Of a stretch of DNA of 53,861 nucleotides, positions 39,734-48,360 are shown piece by piece; the stretch's first letter is position 1; each line of letters begins with the position of its first letter. The stretch covers positions 1-53,861 of the forward strand of contig MPMZ01000015.1 of assembly GCA_002238765.1 (NCBI GenBank). Direction: 5' to 3'. Below the pieces are notes generated by a model. That model did not search any database and was not told where the DNA came from. It saw nothing but the letters and a program-made list of their open reading frames with translations. The stretch comes from Nitrospira sp. bin75. Its GTDB lineage: Bacteria > Nitrospirota > Nitrospiria > Nitrospirales > UBA8639. The position numbers and the translations under genes were made by a program.

Positions 39734-40846
39734 ATGAAAATTAGAGATCAAGAGGTACTTATACCTACCAGTATTGTAGGTAATTATCCCAACCCACGTT
39801 GGTGGGATACGTTGTGGGCGACCAATTTTTCGGGAGACCAGGCACCACCGGATGCGAAAGAGCGAGAAGCACTGGAAGACGCAATAGCCACTATGGCGCA
39901 CGATCAAGAAATGGCAGGGCTGGATATTATTTCGGATGGCCGGGTACAAGGCGATAATTATGTTGATCAAATCGTGTACTACTACCTTAAGCGTCTCGGC
40001 TACAGCATGCATGGGGAATACCTGGCTACACCACTTTATAGTGACTTACACTCCGCGACCTGCCATCAAGAAATCAAACGCTACGGCCCCATCATGATTC
40101 AACAGGCCAGGGCATTGAAACGGGCTACTGACAAGCCGATTAAAGTGCAATACACGGGGGTTCAAGCTTTGGCCCAATGTACCAATGATTATTATTACAA
40201 GTCCAGTTATGATCGAGCGATGGCAATTGCCGTAGCACTGAACGAAGAACTCCTTGAATTAGACGAGATGGGCGTAGACTTCATTCAATTGGACGAGTTT
40301 ACATGGCCTTACCTTTTTGAAGATTGGGCGATAGAGGCCTACAACCGATGTGTGGAAGGTGTCAAAAACGCCAAGATTGTCACACATGTCTGCTGGGGAA
40401 ACTACAAAGGGACTTACGGGTATTACATGGAAGAAGGAGCAGAGGATTTCGATATCACCAAGCGAGCAGGTGAAAATCCAGCGAATCGAGCGGAATCCAT
40501 CGTACCGAAATGTTATGAGGCGAACCTGGATGTCATTAACATAGAAAACTGTGGCAGATGTGAGGGCGAACTGGATGTTCTGAAAACACATCCGCTGCCG
40601 GATAACTTGTACTTTTGGGCAGGGGTCATCGACATCAAGAGCACGATTGTTGAAACTGCTGACCAGGTAGCTGATCGTATCCGGGGCCTGCTCAAGTATG
40701 TTCCTGCCGACCGCCTTGGGGTTACAACCGATTGTGGTCTTATTCACTTTTGGCGCTACATCGCCTATGAAAAAATGCGTGCTCTTGTTGAAGGAACAAA
40801 AATCGTGCGTGAAGAATTGCAAAAGGAATCAAAGAAAGCCGCATGA
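39734..40846 (+). CDS. MetE-family zinc thiol transferase, epoxyalkane:CoM transferase-like
   Basis: A 370-residue protein equal to the C-terminal barrel of cobalamin-independent methionine synthase. Zinc ligands by comparison with MetE are H218 and C220 (THVCW), E271 (NIENCG) and C334 (TTDCGL). It lacks the MetE N-terminal half. Stand-alone proteins of this size include epoxyalkane:CoM transferase, which adds the CoM thiol to epoxides, and archaeal methyltransferases. The adjacent CoM-biosynthesis genes favour a CoM-dependent enzyme, but the substrate is not shown by the sequence. An AGAGG ribosome site precedes the ATG. Confidence 0.7.
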   Translation: MKIRDQEVLIPTSIVGNYPNPRWWDTLWATNFSGDQAPPDAKEREALEDAIATMAHDQEMAGLDIISDGRVQGDNYVDQIVYYYLKRLGYSMHGEYLATPLYSDLHSATCHQEIKRYGPIMIQQARALKRATDKPIKVQYTGVQALAQCTNDYYYKSSYDRAMAIAVALNEELLELDEMGVDFIQLDEFTWPYLFEDWAIEAYNRCVEGVKNAKIVTHVCWGNYKGTYGYYMEEGAEDFDITKRAGENPANRAESIVPKCYEANLDVINIENCGRCEGELDVLKTHPLPDNLYFWAGVIDIKSTIVETADQVADRIRGLLKYVPADRLGVTTDCGLIHFWRYIAYEKMRALVEGTKIVREELQKESKKAA

Positions 40847-40886
40847 TGCACTGATCGAAAATAAAGTTAATGGAGATTCTGTATCC

Positions 40887-41096
40887 ATGTCAGTTCTAAC
40901 CTTATGGTGTCCGGATTGTGAACGGGAGTTCAAAGGCATGGTTATGACTGGTGCGAAAGTTCCTGATGTGTGGGTTTGCGCGGTCTGTAAAAATGATCGC
41001 GCAAATCCCATACACGAAGATCATCATTCACATCCCTGGGCGAAAGATCCATGCGATCATGATGCTCATAGGACCTGCCCTTGCTGCGTAGTGTAA
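40887..41096 (+). CDS. Small Cys/His-rich metal-binding protein
   Basis: A 69-residue protein with two CXXC pairs (C8/C11 and C31/C34), forming a likely zinc ribbon, and a His/Asp/Cys-rich tail: HEDHHSH, then CDHDAH and CPCC at the C-terminus. The ATG at 40887 follows a GGAG ribosome site. I do not recognise the family. It sits between the zinc-dependent transferase and the CoA transferase genes on the same strand, so a metal-delivery or thiol-handling role is possible but unproven. Confidence 0.65.
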   Translation: MSVLTLWCPDCEREFKGMVMTGAKVPDVWVCAVCKNDRANPIHEDHHSHPWAKDPCDHDAHRTCPCCVV

Positions 41097-41100
41097 TTGT

Positions 41101-42045
41101 GTGTTGACTCTCCACTCGACCGCAGAGAACAAATTTACCAGCATTGAAGCACTAGCTTCACAAGTTGAATCCGGAGATTGTGTAGCAGTCGGAGGTGGCT
41201 TGTCATCACGTGAGCCGATGGCTCTGATCCGTTCAATCATCCGCAATCGTGTTAACGGTTTGACAGTGGTCGGTTCTGCACACGGAATTGACATCGATTT
41301 GCTGTGCGGTGCAAATGCGGTTTCTGCGTCGCAAGAAAGTTATGTAGGGTTTGAACAAGATTTTGGCATGGCGCAAAACTATCGACGAGGATGTGAAAGT
41401 GGTGAAATAGAAATTCAGGACAATTGCTGCTATACGCTTGTTCAACAACTTCGTGCCTCGATACAAGGCTTACCATTTATGCCCATTCAATCAGTAAGAG
41501 GTACCGATTTTGAAAAAAATCATCCAAGCTATAAAACGATACAGAGTCCTTATTCGGGAGAGGACATATTAGTTGTTCCACCTCTGACACCGGATGTGGC
41601 AATTATTCATGCCCAATATGCCGACTTGCATGGCAATTTGAGGATTGAAGGTCCTCCAGTCGTTGACTTGCTGTTTGCGCAGGCATCAAGAACAGTACTG
41701 GCAACAGTGGAAAAGATCGTAACAAATGAAGAATTGAAGCGCCTCGGTGGTGCAAATCTTCCGTACTTTTATGTGTCCTACATTGCGGAAGCACCCATGG
41801 GCGCTCATCCGACCGCTTGCTATCCATTTTATGCCTATGATCGTGAACATACCGAGTTATACATGTCTGCTGCGAAAGAAGGTTCAACAGCGTTCAAAAA
41901 AAAATATTTGAAAGATTTCGTGTATGAATGTGAAAGTCATGAAGAATACCTGCATCGCATTGGCGGAGAAGATACACGTGTAAGACTATCTAGCTGGAAG
42001 GAGTCAGCTGATGCCTGGATGGAGTTATACAAGGGAAGTACATAA
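41101..42045 (+). CDS. Family I CoA transferase-like, alpha subunit
   Basis: A 314-residue protein with the alpha-subunit fold of glutaconate CoA transferase-type enzymes: SGDCVAVGGGLSSREPMALI near the start, LTVVGSAHGIDIDLL, then PPLTPDVAIIHAQYADLHGNLRIEGP, and a C-terminal segment seen in this subfamily. The start is GTG 41101, directly after the small Cys-rich gene; the next gene is two bases downstream. With the beta subunit it would act on an acyl-CoA made in the pathway, either transferring CoA or, as in IpdAB, hydrolysing a ring. Confidence 0.85.
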   Translation: MLTLHSTAENKFTSIEALASQVESGDCVAVGGGLSSREPMALIRSIIRNRVNGLTVVGSAHGIDIDLLCGANAVSASQESYVGFEQDFGMAQNYRRGCESGEIEIQDNCCYTLVQQLRASIQGLPFMPIQSVRGTDFEKNHPSYKTIQSPYSGEDILVVPPLTPDVAIIHAQYADLHGNLRIEGPPVVDLLFAQASRTVLATVEKIVTNEELKRLGGANLPYFYVSYIAEAPMGAHPTACYPFYAYDREHTELYMSAAKEGSTAFKKKYLKDFVYECESHEEYLHRIGGEDTRVRLSSWKESADAWMELYKGST

Positions 42046-42047
42046 AT

Positions 42048-42902
42048 ATGGGCAAGAATTGCACGCTGGGCGAGCTACTTATCGATCAACTGGCGCGAAC
42101 TGTTGAAGATGACACATTAGTGTTCCATGGATTTGGATCACCATTAGTTCAGATTGCATTGCATGTTGCCAAAAGGGTATACACCCCTAATTTGGTGCTG
42201 GTAGCTGGTGCTACCTATGGAGTCAATCCAGATCCTCCTTTCATATCTCCCACGACTAACGACTGGGTACATGACCGAAACTCTGAATGCCACCTAAGCA
42301 TTGGTGAGTTATTCGATTTGTCTGCAAGTGGGCGCTTGGGGAGAATGTTTTTATCAGGCCTGCAAATCGATCGTTGGGGCAATACCAATGTCACTCAGCT
42401 GGGCCGTAAAACCTTAAAGCTGAAACTGCCGGGGGGTGGCGGCGCTTGTAACCTGTCCTGTAATGCAAAAAATATAACATTGTGGACTGCCGCGCATCGT
42501 TCAGAGCCAGTAAAAGGAAAACGCCGCTATCGGATCGTCTCGCAGTGTGACTATGTCACCGGTTTTGGTCATAAGAACGCTGATGGGATTACTCGCAGGC
42601 AACTTGGGTACCGGGGCAACGGTCCACAGTGTCTCGTTACGGATTTAGGCGTTTTTGATTTCGACCAGGACGGGCATTTGCAATTGAATGCTCTCTATCC
42701 GCACACCACTGTAGACGATGTTCTGGAAAATACTGAATTTGAACCAAGAATGAAGAAAGAGGTTAAAACAGTTTCGCTTCCTTCTTTAGAAGTGCTTTCG
42801 ATCATCCGAAAACTTGATCCACTTCGTATTCATGAAAAGGAATTATTACCCGGGGACCGCTCATTGACATTGGAAGAGCCTAATAATGCAGCAATCTGTT
42901 GA
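42048..42902 (+). CDS. Family I CoA transferase-like, beta subunit
   Basis: A 284-residue protein with LGELLIDQLARTVEDDTLVFHGFGSPLVQIAL, LVLVAGATYGVNPDPP, and SGLQIDRWGNTNVTQLG, then a GGGGACNLSC segment that fits the beta subunit. The position where family I transferases have the catalytic Glu (an ENG-type motif) reads VAGATYG here, with no obvious Glu, as in IpdB-type hydrolases. This assignment of the missing residue is by eye. The end of the gene adjoins a GC-rich insertion sequence. Confidence 0.82.
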   Translation: MGKNCTLGELLIDQLARTVEDDTLVFHGFGSPLVQIALHVAKRVYTPNLVLVAGATYGVNPDPPFISPTTNDWVHDRNSECHLSIGELFDLSASGRLGRMFLSGLQIDRWGNTNVTQLGRKTLKLKLPGGGGACNLSCNAKNITLWTAAHRSEPVKGKRRYRIVSQCDYVTGFGHKNADGITRRQLGYRGNGPQCLVTDLGVFDFDQDGHLQLNALYPHTTVDDVLENTEFEPRMKKEVKTVSLPSLEVLSIIRKLDPLRIHEKELLPGDRSLTLEEPNNAAIC

Positions 42903-42933
42903 ACAATCCCAAACGAGCATGAAACAAGTGGGT

Positions 42934-43711
42934 CTTCACGGAAGTGTGTGGAATCCCTGAGGCTCCCGAGTCTGAATTTGCTACAGTAACTTCTCATGTA
43001 CGAATTCCGCTCATCCCGCTATCGTCTGTACCCGAACCGGTCCCAGGCGGAACAGTTCCGGCAGTTGTGCGGCGCCTCGCGCTACGTCTACAACACGCTG
43101 CTCGGCGAACAGATTCAGGGCTACGAGCGCTACCGGGCCGGCGACGGGGAGAAGCCCGACGCCTCGGCCTACGGCCTGGGCCGGCAGTTCATCCGGTTGC
43201 GCCACCGGGACGGGCACGACTGGCTTGAGCCTCTGTCCTGCCAGGTGGTGCGGGCCTCGGGGGCGTTCCGCCTGGGCGCGGCGTTTGGGCATTTCTTCCG
43301 GCGGGTGAAGGAAGCCGAAGCCGAGCCGGGCTTTCCGCGCTTCAAGGCCAAGGGCCTCAGCCGGGAGTCGTTCATCATTCCGGAGGCGGTGCGGCTGGAG
43401 AGGAAGCGCCTGCGGGTGCCGAAGGTGGGCTGGGTGCGGCTGAACCGCAAGGCGGAGCGCTTTGCGTGCCGCGCCTGCGGGCATCGGGACCATGCGGACG
43501 GCAATGCCGCGCGAAACATCCTGGGCTTGGGATTGAACAAGCTCTTGGCCGGAGGCGCTCCGGTGACGGGACGGGGAGGGGACAACGAAACGGGGGGGCT
43601 GCTGTGTGAATGGCGGCATCTAGTGGAGACCGCCCATGATCCGTCAAGACATTTGCCCTGGAATCTTCCGAGGCTTGATCCCGGATGATCCACACAAAAG
43701 TCCGGAGCGCC
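42934..43711 (+). mobile_element. IS200/IS605-type element with internally deleted tnpB
   Basis: A GC-rich block in AT-rich surroundings with a tnpB-like gene and no tnpA. Similar 12-base strings flank it: AAACAAGTGGGT at 42922-42933 and AAACAAGTAGGT at 43712-43723, one mismatch. IS200/IS605 elements do not normally make target duplications, so these may be chance or a trace of the insertion. The boundaries are inferred from composition and these strings. A CCGGA...TCCGG hairpin lies near the right end (43681-43705). Confidence 0.6.
42996..43688 (+). pseudogene. TnpB with the catalytic core deleted
   Basis: A 230-residue reading frame. It keeps the TnpB N-terminus (YEFRSSRYRLYPNRSQAEQFRQL, then EPGFPRFKAKG) and the C-terminal end (FACRACGHRDHADGNAARNIL, with the second zinc-knuckle pair and the last RuvC Asp). 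The middle, holding the first two RuvC catalytic residues and the first CxxC, is missing: GWVRLNRK runs directly into AERFACRACG. A full TnpB is near 400 residues. The deletion kept the frame. The protein cannot be an active RNA-guided nuclease, though the 3' region that normally yields the omega-RNA is still present. Confidence 0.8.
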
Positions 43712-44620
43712 AAACAAGTAGGTTTCTCGGCTAGGTATCGAGACAAAAACAATATTGTTCCAATTCCTTATCGCAAAACCAGTGTTCAGAAATACGCTGG
43801 AGAGATGTCCGAGAAAGCGGTGCAGTCATACTTGTTGGGGAAAGAAGCGTATCGGCGTACAGAATTTATTGTGCTCAAGGGGGGCAACCAGGAAAATGCA
43901 GTCGTTGCCATTCAAAAGTCTGATGATCAATCGCTATTTTCAGACATAATTCATGTTGAAATTCTAGGCCTTCCAGAAAACTGCATTTACGTTCAAGACA
44001 GCAGTGTTGACTGCGCGAATCGATCTGCCTTGGCTGAAGTTGCTTTTCGCAATCAAGTAAAAAAAGATGGAATATGCATTGTTGAAGGCAAGTATGACCA
44101 TATCAACTTCATATGTCGTCCTGACCCGCTTGTGCTTCAGGTACTGGAAGTCGAACCACCTTCTCCACCAAAATTATATGACCTGGTAGTACAGGCATTA
44201 AGTTATGCTGATTTGCCTCCCATTCTTGTTGAGTTCAAAGCCATTGATGTAAGAGAGCTATGTAACAGTGTAGATCCTGAATGTTACTTGCTGCCTTGTA
44301 GATCAGGTGGGATGGATCAACTACAAAAGCCTGTATATTTCTTGGACGAGCGTCCCGAGCAACGCAAAAACTGGGTTTTAATAGGATGTGAAAGAAGTCT
44401 TCAATTTCATCGACACTATTATGGAGATGAGCCACCCCGGGTTGAGATGTGTCCACGCAAGCTTCGACAAGAATCTGAAGTGCCTACACTATTGAAGTGT
44501 TGTCTCCTTGAATTCGAGATTGAAAGAGATGGGGACCTGATGGTTGTTCCCTGGGGTGCCGATCTCACTATGGTAGAACAAGCTTTGCGGGAAATTTCGA
44601 GTGAGGTTGAGTATGTCTAA
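43685..44620 (+). CDS. Unassigned protein preceding comA, N-terminus altered by IS
   Basis: A 311-residue frame whose 5' end overlaps the IS element. Residues ~18 onward (ARYRDKNNIVPIPYRKTSV) look like native protein; an original start may be the ATG at 42919, upstream of the IS, which encodes MKQVG. A shorter start is ATG 43805 (MSEKAVQSYLLG). The protein has several Cys (ECYLLPCRSGG, IGCERS, MCPRK, LKCC) and FEIERDGDLMVVPWG near the end. I do not recognise the family. Its end overlaps comA by eight bases, so it is translationally coupled to CoM biosynthesis and probably belongs to it. Confidence 0.6.
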   Translation: MIHTKVRSAKQVGFSARYRDKNNIVPIPYRKTSVQKYAGEMSEKAVQSYLLGKEAYRRTEFIVLKGGNQENAVVAIQKSDDQSLFSDIIHVEILGLPENCIYVQDSSVDCANRSALAEVAFRNQVKKDGICIVEGKYDHINFICRPDPLVLQVLEVEPPSPPKLYDLVVQALSYADLPPILVEFKAIDVRELCNSVDPECYLLPCRSGGMDQLQKPVYFLDERPEQRKNWVLIGCERSLQFHRHYYGDEPPRVEMCPRKLRQESEVPTLLKCCLLEFEIERDGDLMVVPWGADLTMVEQALREISSEVEYV

Positions 44621-45497
44621 GTCTGCTTGGGATGGGATTCAAGTCATAAGTGAATTCATGAAAGAGCGTGTAGAGCGGCCCAAAAACGTTGGGATGACGA
44701 TGGTTATCGATACGTGTATGGGGCCGAAGATGTTGCAGGATCTGCTTCTAGTTTCGAATGAGTATATTGAGCACTGGAAGTGTAGCTATGGAGTATCTGC
44801 CGTGATGCCTGCAAACATACTCCGTCAAAAGCTTGAGACATTAAATCAATACGACATCAATACATTTCCTGGAGGTACGCTGCTAGAGGCTGCGATTATT
44901 CAGAAAAGTTGTCAATCGTACATGCTGCGTGCCAAAGAGATTGGATTCCGTTCAGTCGAAATTTCAGATGGAACGATCACACTGCCCATTAAGCGCAGGC
45001 GTAACGCAATCTTGTGTGCGCTAGACAATGGATTGATTCCAATTACAGAGGTAGGTAAAAAGGACCCCACAAAGCAACCAAGCCCTGAAGAACTCGCAGA
45101 CCTGATTCTGCAAGATTTATATTTTGGTGCTGAGTATGTAATCTTGGATGCAAGAGAATCCGGGCGCGAAATCGGCATATTTGACCAAAATGGAGATTTG
45201 AAGCTCGAATTATTTGAGAAAATCTTATCGTTAGTTGGGCAAAAAAAAGAAAAGGTCATTTGGGAAGCCCCCCTAAGAAAACAACAGGCCACCCTGATCA
45301 AACAAATGGGTCCAAATGTAAACCTTGGGAATATAAGCCCCATGGACGTCTTGTCGTTAGAGTCATTACGCTTGGGACTTCAATATGAATCCTTAAGAGA
45401 AGTTGCCGACGAGTCTACCCAGCGTGGAATGTGGGACCCTGATTCAGTAGAAAACTCTGATACAACCAAAATACCACAAGAGTCTGCAAAGAAATGA
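44613..45497 (+). CDS. comA: Phosphosulfolactate synthase (ComA-type)
   Basis: Joins sulfite to phosphoenolpyruvate to give phosphosulfolactate, the first step of CoM synthesis. The 294 residues match the ComA TIM-barrel family: GMTMVIDTCMG, HWKCSYGVSAVMP, TFPGGTLLEAA, RSVEISDGTITL, ITEVGKK (145-150 region), LDARESGREIGIFD, VIWEAP and GPNVNLGNI. ATG 44613 is preferred over GTG 44601 because it gives the normal start and the overlap ATGTCTAA with the upstream gene. The next gene overlaps by ATGA. This corresponds to XcbB1 of Xanthobacter autotrophicus Py2, the ComA homologue of the bacterial pathway. Confidence 0.92.
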   Translation: MSKSAWDGIQVISEFMKERVERPKNVGMTMVIDTCMGPKMLQDLLLVSNEYIEHWKCSYGVSAVMPANILRQKLETLNQYDINTFPGGTLLEAAIIQKSCQSYMLRAKEIGFRSVEISDGTITLPIKRRRNAILCALDNGLIPITEVGKKDPTKQPSPEELADLILQDLYFGAEYVILDARESGREIGIFDQNGDLKLELFEKILSLVGQKKEKVIWEAPLRKQQATLIKQMGPNVNLGNISPMDVLSLESLRLGLQYESLREVADESTQRGMWDPDSVENSDTTKIPQESAKK

Positions 45498-47011
45498 GTG
45501 ACAGATTTTCAGACTCCGATGCCGTTTTGTGTACCAATGGCCGTTTATCACAGCCTCCCGAAGATATATTAGTTACCAGTGCTTTTAAGAGTGAGCTTCA
45601 AGAACAGCTCTGCTTGTCAGAAGAAATGAATCGGGTGGATATTGCACATGTAATAGGATTGGTTGAGGCCAAGGTTATCAAGAAAAAAGTAGGCGCCGAC
45701 CTGTTGAATGCATTGCAAAAATTACAGGAGAACCCAACGGATTTCCAACCTGACCCTAAATTCGGTGATTTATTTACAAATCGAGAAAATTGGTTGGAAC
45801 AGCACTCAAGCGCAGTAGGCTGGTTATGTGCAGGCAGAGCGCGTAGAGAAAGCACTACGGTCGCTTATCATCTAACAATAAAAAAGGTTTTGCTTGACCT
45901 TGCTGATGAAATAACAGCCTTGATGCGGGTAATGATGATACAGGTGTCGGCGCATAAGGCATCAGTTATGCCGGATTACACGTATATGCAGCCGGGACAG
46001 CCAACGACATTCGGGCATTATTTACATTCATTTGTATTCATGCTGATGCGTGATCTTGCGCGCATTGAATCACTTTATGGAAGGGTCAATTGCTGTCCAG
46101 CAGGGTGCGGAGGCATAAACGGGTCAACTCTTCAGATTGACAGGGAAAAGCTGTCAAGCTTATTAGGCTTTGCGAGGCCTGTCATGCATGCAAGAGATGC
46201 AATGTGGCAAGCTGATATTTCCATCGAGATCGCGTCAGTTTCAACTTCAATTTTAGTTACGCTGGACCGCTTTTGCGAAGATCTACTGTATTTCGTGACG
46301 GAAGAATTCAACTACATTGAGTTGCAAGATTCTTGTTCACGAGCAAGTAAGATTATGCCGCAGAAAAAAAATCCTTATGCCTTAGCGTATATTCGAGCGC
46401 TGGCAAATAAGGTTATTGGTATGCAGAATATGGTGGTTGTGTCGCAGCGCACACCAACTGGACAGATTGATAATCGCCTGTTCTTGTACGGAGAAATTCC
46501 ATTCGTGCTTAAGAAAAGCATCGAAGGAATTGGCTTGTTAAAAAATGTGGTGGAGGGATTGCAGTTCAAAACTTCAAATGCAGTAAACAGAATAAGGGAA
46601 AGCTACGCGATGGCCGCGGAACTAGCTGAACAAATTTCAGTTGAAAATAATTTGGATTATAGAACCGCCCATAAGATTGTTGGAAAAATTGTCCGAAATT
46701 TTATACACCTTAAAAAACATTTATTCGAGTTGACGGAACTAGAATTAAATGAAGCTGCAAGCGATGTAGTAGGTCGCCCAATTTCATGCTCCAGGCAGAT
46801 CCTCGAGATACTGAATTCTCCGCATGTTGCAATTGAGAAAAAGTCCGGGTTAGGAGGCACGTCTAAAGAAAGGATCAAGGAGATGATCGAATACAGTAAA
46901 CAAGAGATTAATTATTATAAAAAATGGACAGACAATGAACGGGAAAAAATAAAACAAGCAGAAAATGCATTGTCACAACACATGGATACCATCATCAATC
47001 AAGCCCAATGA
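45494..47011 (+). CDS. Aspartase/fumarase-superfamily lyase, XcbC1-like
   Basis: A 505-residue protein closest in form to argininosuccinate lyase. The superfamily signature SKIMPQKKNP is at 285-294 and GQPTTFGHYL near 168-177. The conserved TH before it reads TY (YTYMQPGQP), which departs from argininosuccinate lyase. In the X. autotrophicus Py2 pathway, XcbC1 of this superfamily eliminates phosphate from phosphosulfolactate to give sulfoacrylate. Position directly after comA, with ATGA overlap, supports the same role here; which of the two lyases is XcbC1 and which XcbD1 is inferred from gene order. Confidence 0.82.
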   Translation: MSDRFSDSDAVLCTNGRLSQPPEDILVTSAFKSELQEQLCLSEEMNRVDIAHVIGLVEAKVIKKKVGADLLNALQKLQENPTDFQPDPKFGDLFTNRENWLEQHSSAVGWLCAGRARRESTTVAYHLTIKKVLLDLADEITALMRVMMIQVSAHKASVMPDYTYMQPGQPTTFGHYLHSFVFMLMRDLARIESLYGRVNCCPAGCGGINGSTLQIDREKLSSLLGFARPVMHARDAMWQADISIEIASVSTSILVTLDRFCEDLLYFVTEEFNYIELQDSCSRASKIMPQKKNPYALAYIRALANKVIGMQNMVVVSQRTPTGQIDNRLFLYGEIPFVLKKSIEGIGLLKNVVEGLQFKTSNAVNRIRESYAMAAELAEQISVENNLDYRTAHKIVGKIVRNFIHLKKHLFELTELELNEAASDVVGRPISCSRQILEILNSPHVAIEKKSGLGGTSKERIKEMIEYSKQEINYYKKWTDNEREKIKQAENALSQHMDTIINQAQ

Positions 47012-48360
47012 CTTCATTATTCATAGAATCCTCTATATACCAGAATTCCTGGAGTACGGAATCCTTGCGAAAAATTTTTGATGAGAAATCAAGAATCAGA
47101 ACTTGGCTGGAAATATTGGCGGTTCTAGCAGAAGTCCAGTCAAAATTTGGGTTAATACCAAAATCAGCTGGAAATTCAATTAAGGAATTCTGCAGTCAAG
47201 TTGAGATCGATAGCGAATTACTTAATGACATCAAAGAAGGATTTGAACAAAGTGGCCATTCCATGCAGGGCTTTATCAATGCTTTGGCAAAGCGTGGAGA
47301 CGAAGATGTAAGAAACTGGTTGTATTTTGGCGCAACTGTACAAGATGTAACAGATACCTGGTTTTCGATCGCTTTGAGGGATGTCAGGGAACAGTTTTTG
47401 TTGGATATAAATACGATATGTTCTATCACCAAAAATCTCATGAGCGAGCATCGCGACACGATCATGCCAGGGCGTACGCATGGACAACACGGGCTGCCTA
47501 TAACATTTGGATTTAAGGTCGCGGGTTGGGCGTGTGAACTGGATCGTCATCGAACTCGGTTATCGCAATTGGGTAACCGAATGGACGAGGGGCAGTTATG
47601 TGGAGGCGTTGGATCACTTTCATCGTTAGGCCGCCACGGTCTAGAAATTCAAAAGGAATTTTGTAATCGCCTCGGATTACGTGACCCCATTATCTCCTGG
47701 ATTTCAAGTCGGGATGTATTTGCAGAATGGGGCCAGTTATTAGTGCTGATAACTGGAACTGCAGATCGTATCGGTCATGAAATTTATAATTTGCAAAGAA
47801 CAGAAATTGCAGAACTCATTGAGAGTACGCCTATAGAAACCGTAGGCAGTATTACGATGCCGCATAAACAAAACCCGGAAATATCCGAACATCTGGGAAC
47901 GCTTGCCAGAGTCGTTCGCCATAATGCTGCAATTCTTCTTGAGGGCTTAGTCACTGATCATGAACGAGATGGTCGATCTTGGAAAAGTGAATGGCATGTC
48001 CTGCCGCTCATAACTTTAGTATCGGGAAAATCTCTAGAATTACTGAAATTAATATTGTCAAACCTGGAAGTACAAACACTGAAAATGAAAGAGAACTTAG
48101 AAATCAGTGGCGAACAGATATTTTCAGAAGGTGTAATGCTGGCGTTGGCAAAAAAACTGGGGAAAAACCAGGCTCAAAAAATAGTCTACAAGGAAGCAAT
48201 GAATGCGCGTAAGAAAGGAATTTCATTCAGAGAGGCTGTTTTGAATAACTCTCAAATTTCATCCCATCTAAGTGCTGAAGATATCGATGAGATTTTTAAA
48301 CATGAAAATCGTCTTGGTTTATGTACAGCGATGGTGGATAGAGTGCTAAACAAAATATGA
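47008..48360 (+). CDS. Aspartase/fumarase-superfamily lyase, XcbD1-like
   Basis: A 450-residue protein of the adenylosuccinate lyase / carboxymuconate cycloisomerase branch: WLYFGATVQDVTDTW, MPGRTHGQHGLPITFG (154-168), and the signature GSITMPHKQNPE (280-291). It overlaps both neighbours by ATGA. In the Py2 pathway the second superfamily member XcbD1 had no proven reaction when described; addition to or elimination from sulfoacrylate-derived compounds is plausible. purB as a housekeeping gene is less likely because of the context and AT-rich composition. Confidence 0.82.
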   Translation: MTSLFIESSIYQNSWSTESLRKIFDEKSRIRTWLEILAVLAEVQSKFGLIPKSAGNSIKEFCSQVEIDSELLNDIKEGFEQSGHSMQGFINALAKRGDEDVRNWLYFGATVQDVTDTWFSIALRDVREQFLLDINTICSITKNLMSEHRDTIMPGRTHGQHGLPITFGFKVAGWACELDRHRTRLSQLGNRMDEGQLCGGVGSLSSLGRHGLEIQKEFCNRLGLRDPIISWISSRDVFAEWGQLLVLITGTADRIGHEIYNLQRTEIAELIESTPIETVGSITMPHKQNPEISEHLGTLARVVRHNAAILLEGLVTDHERDGRSWKSEWHVLPLITLVSGKSLELLKLILSNLEVQTLKMKENLEISGEQIFSEGVMLALAKKLGKNQAQKIVYKEAMNARKKGISFREAVLNNSQISSHLSAEDIDEIFKHENRLGLCTAMVDRVLNKI

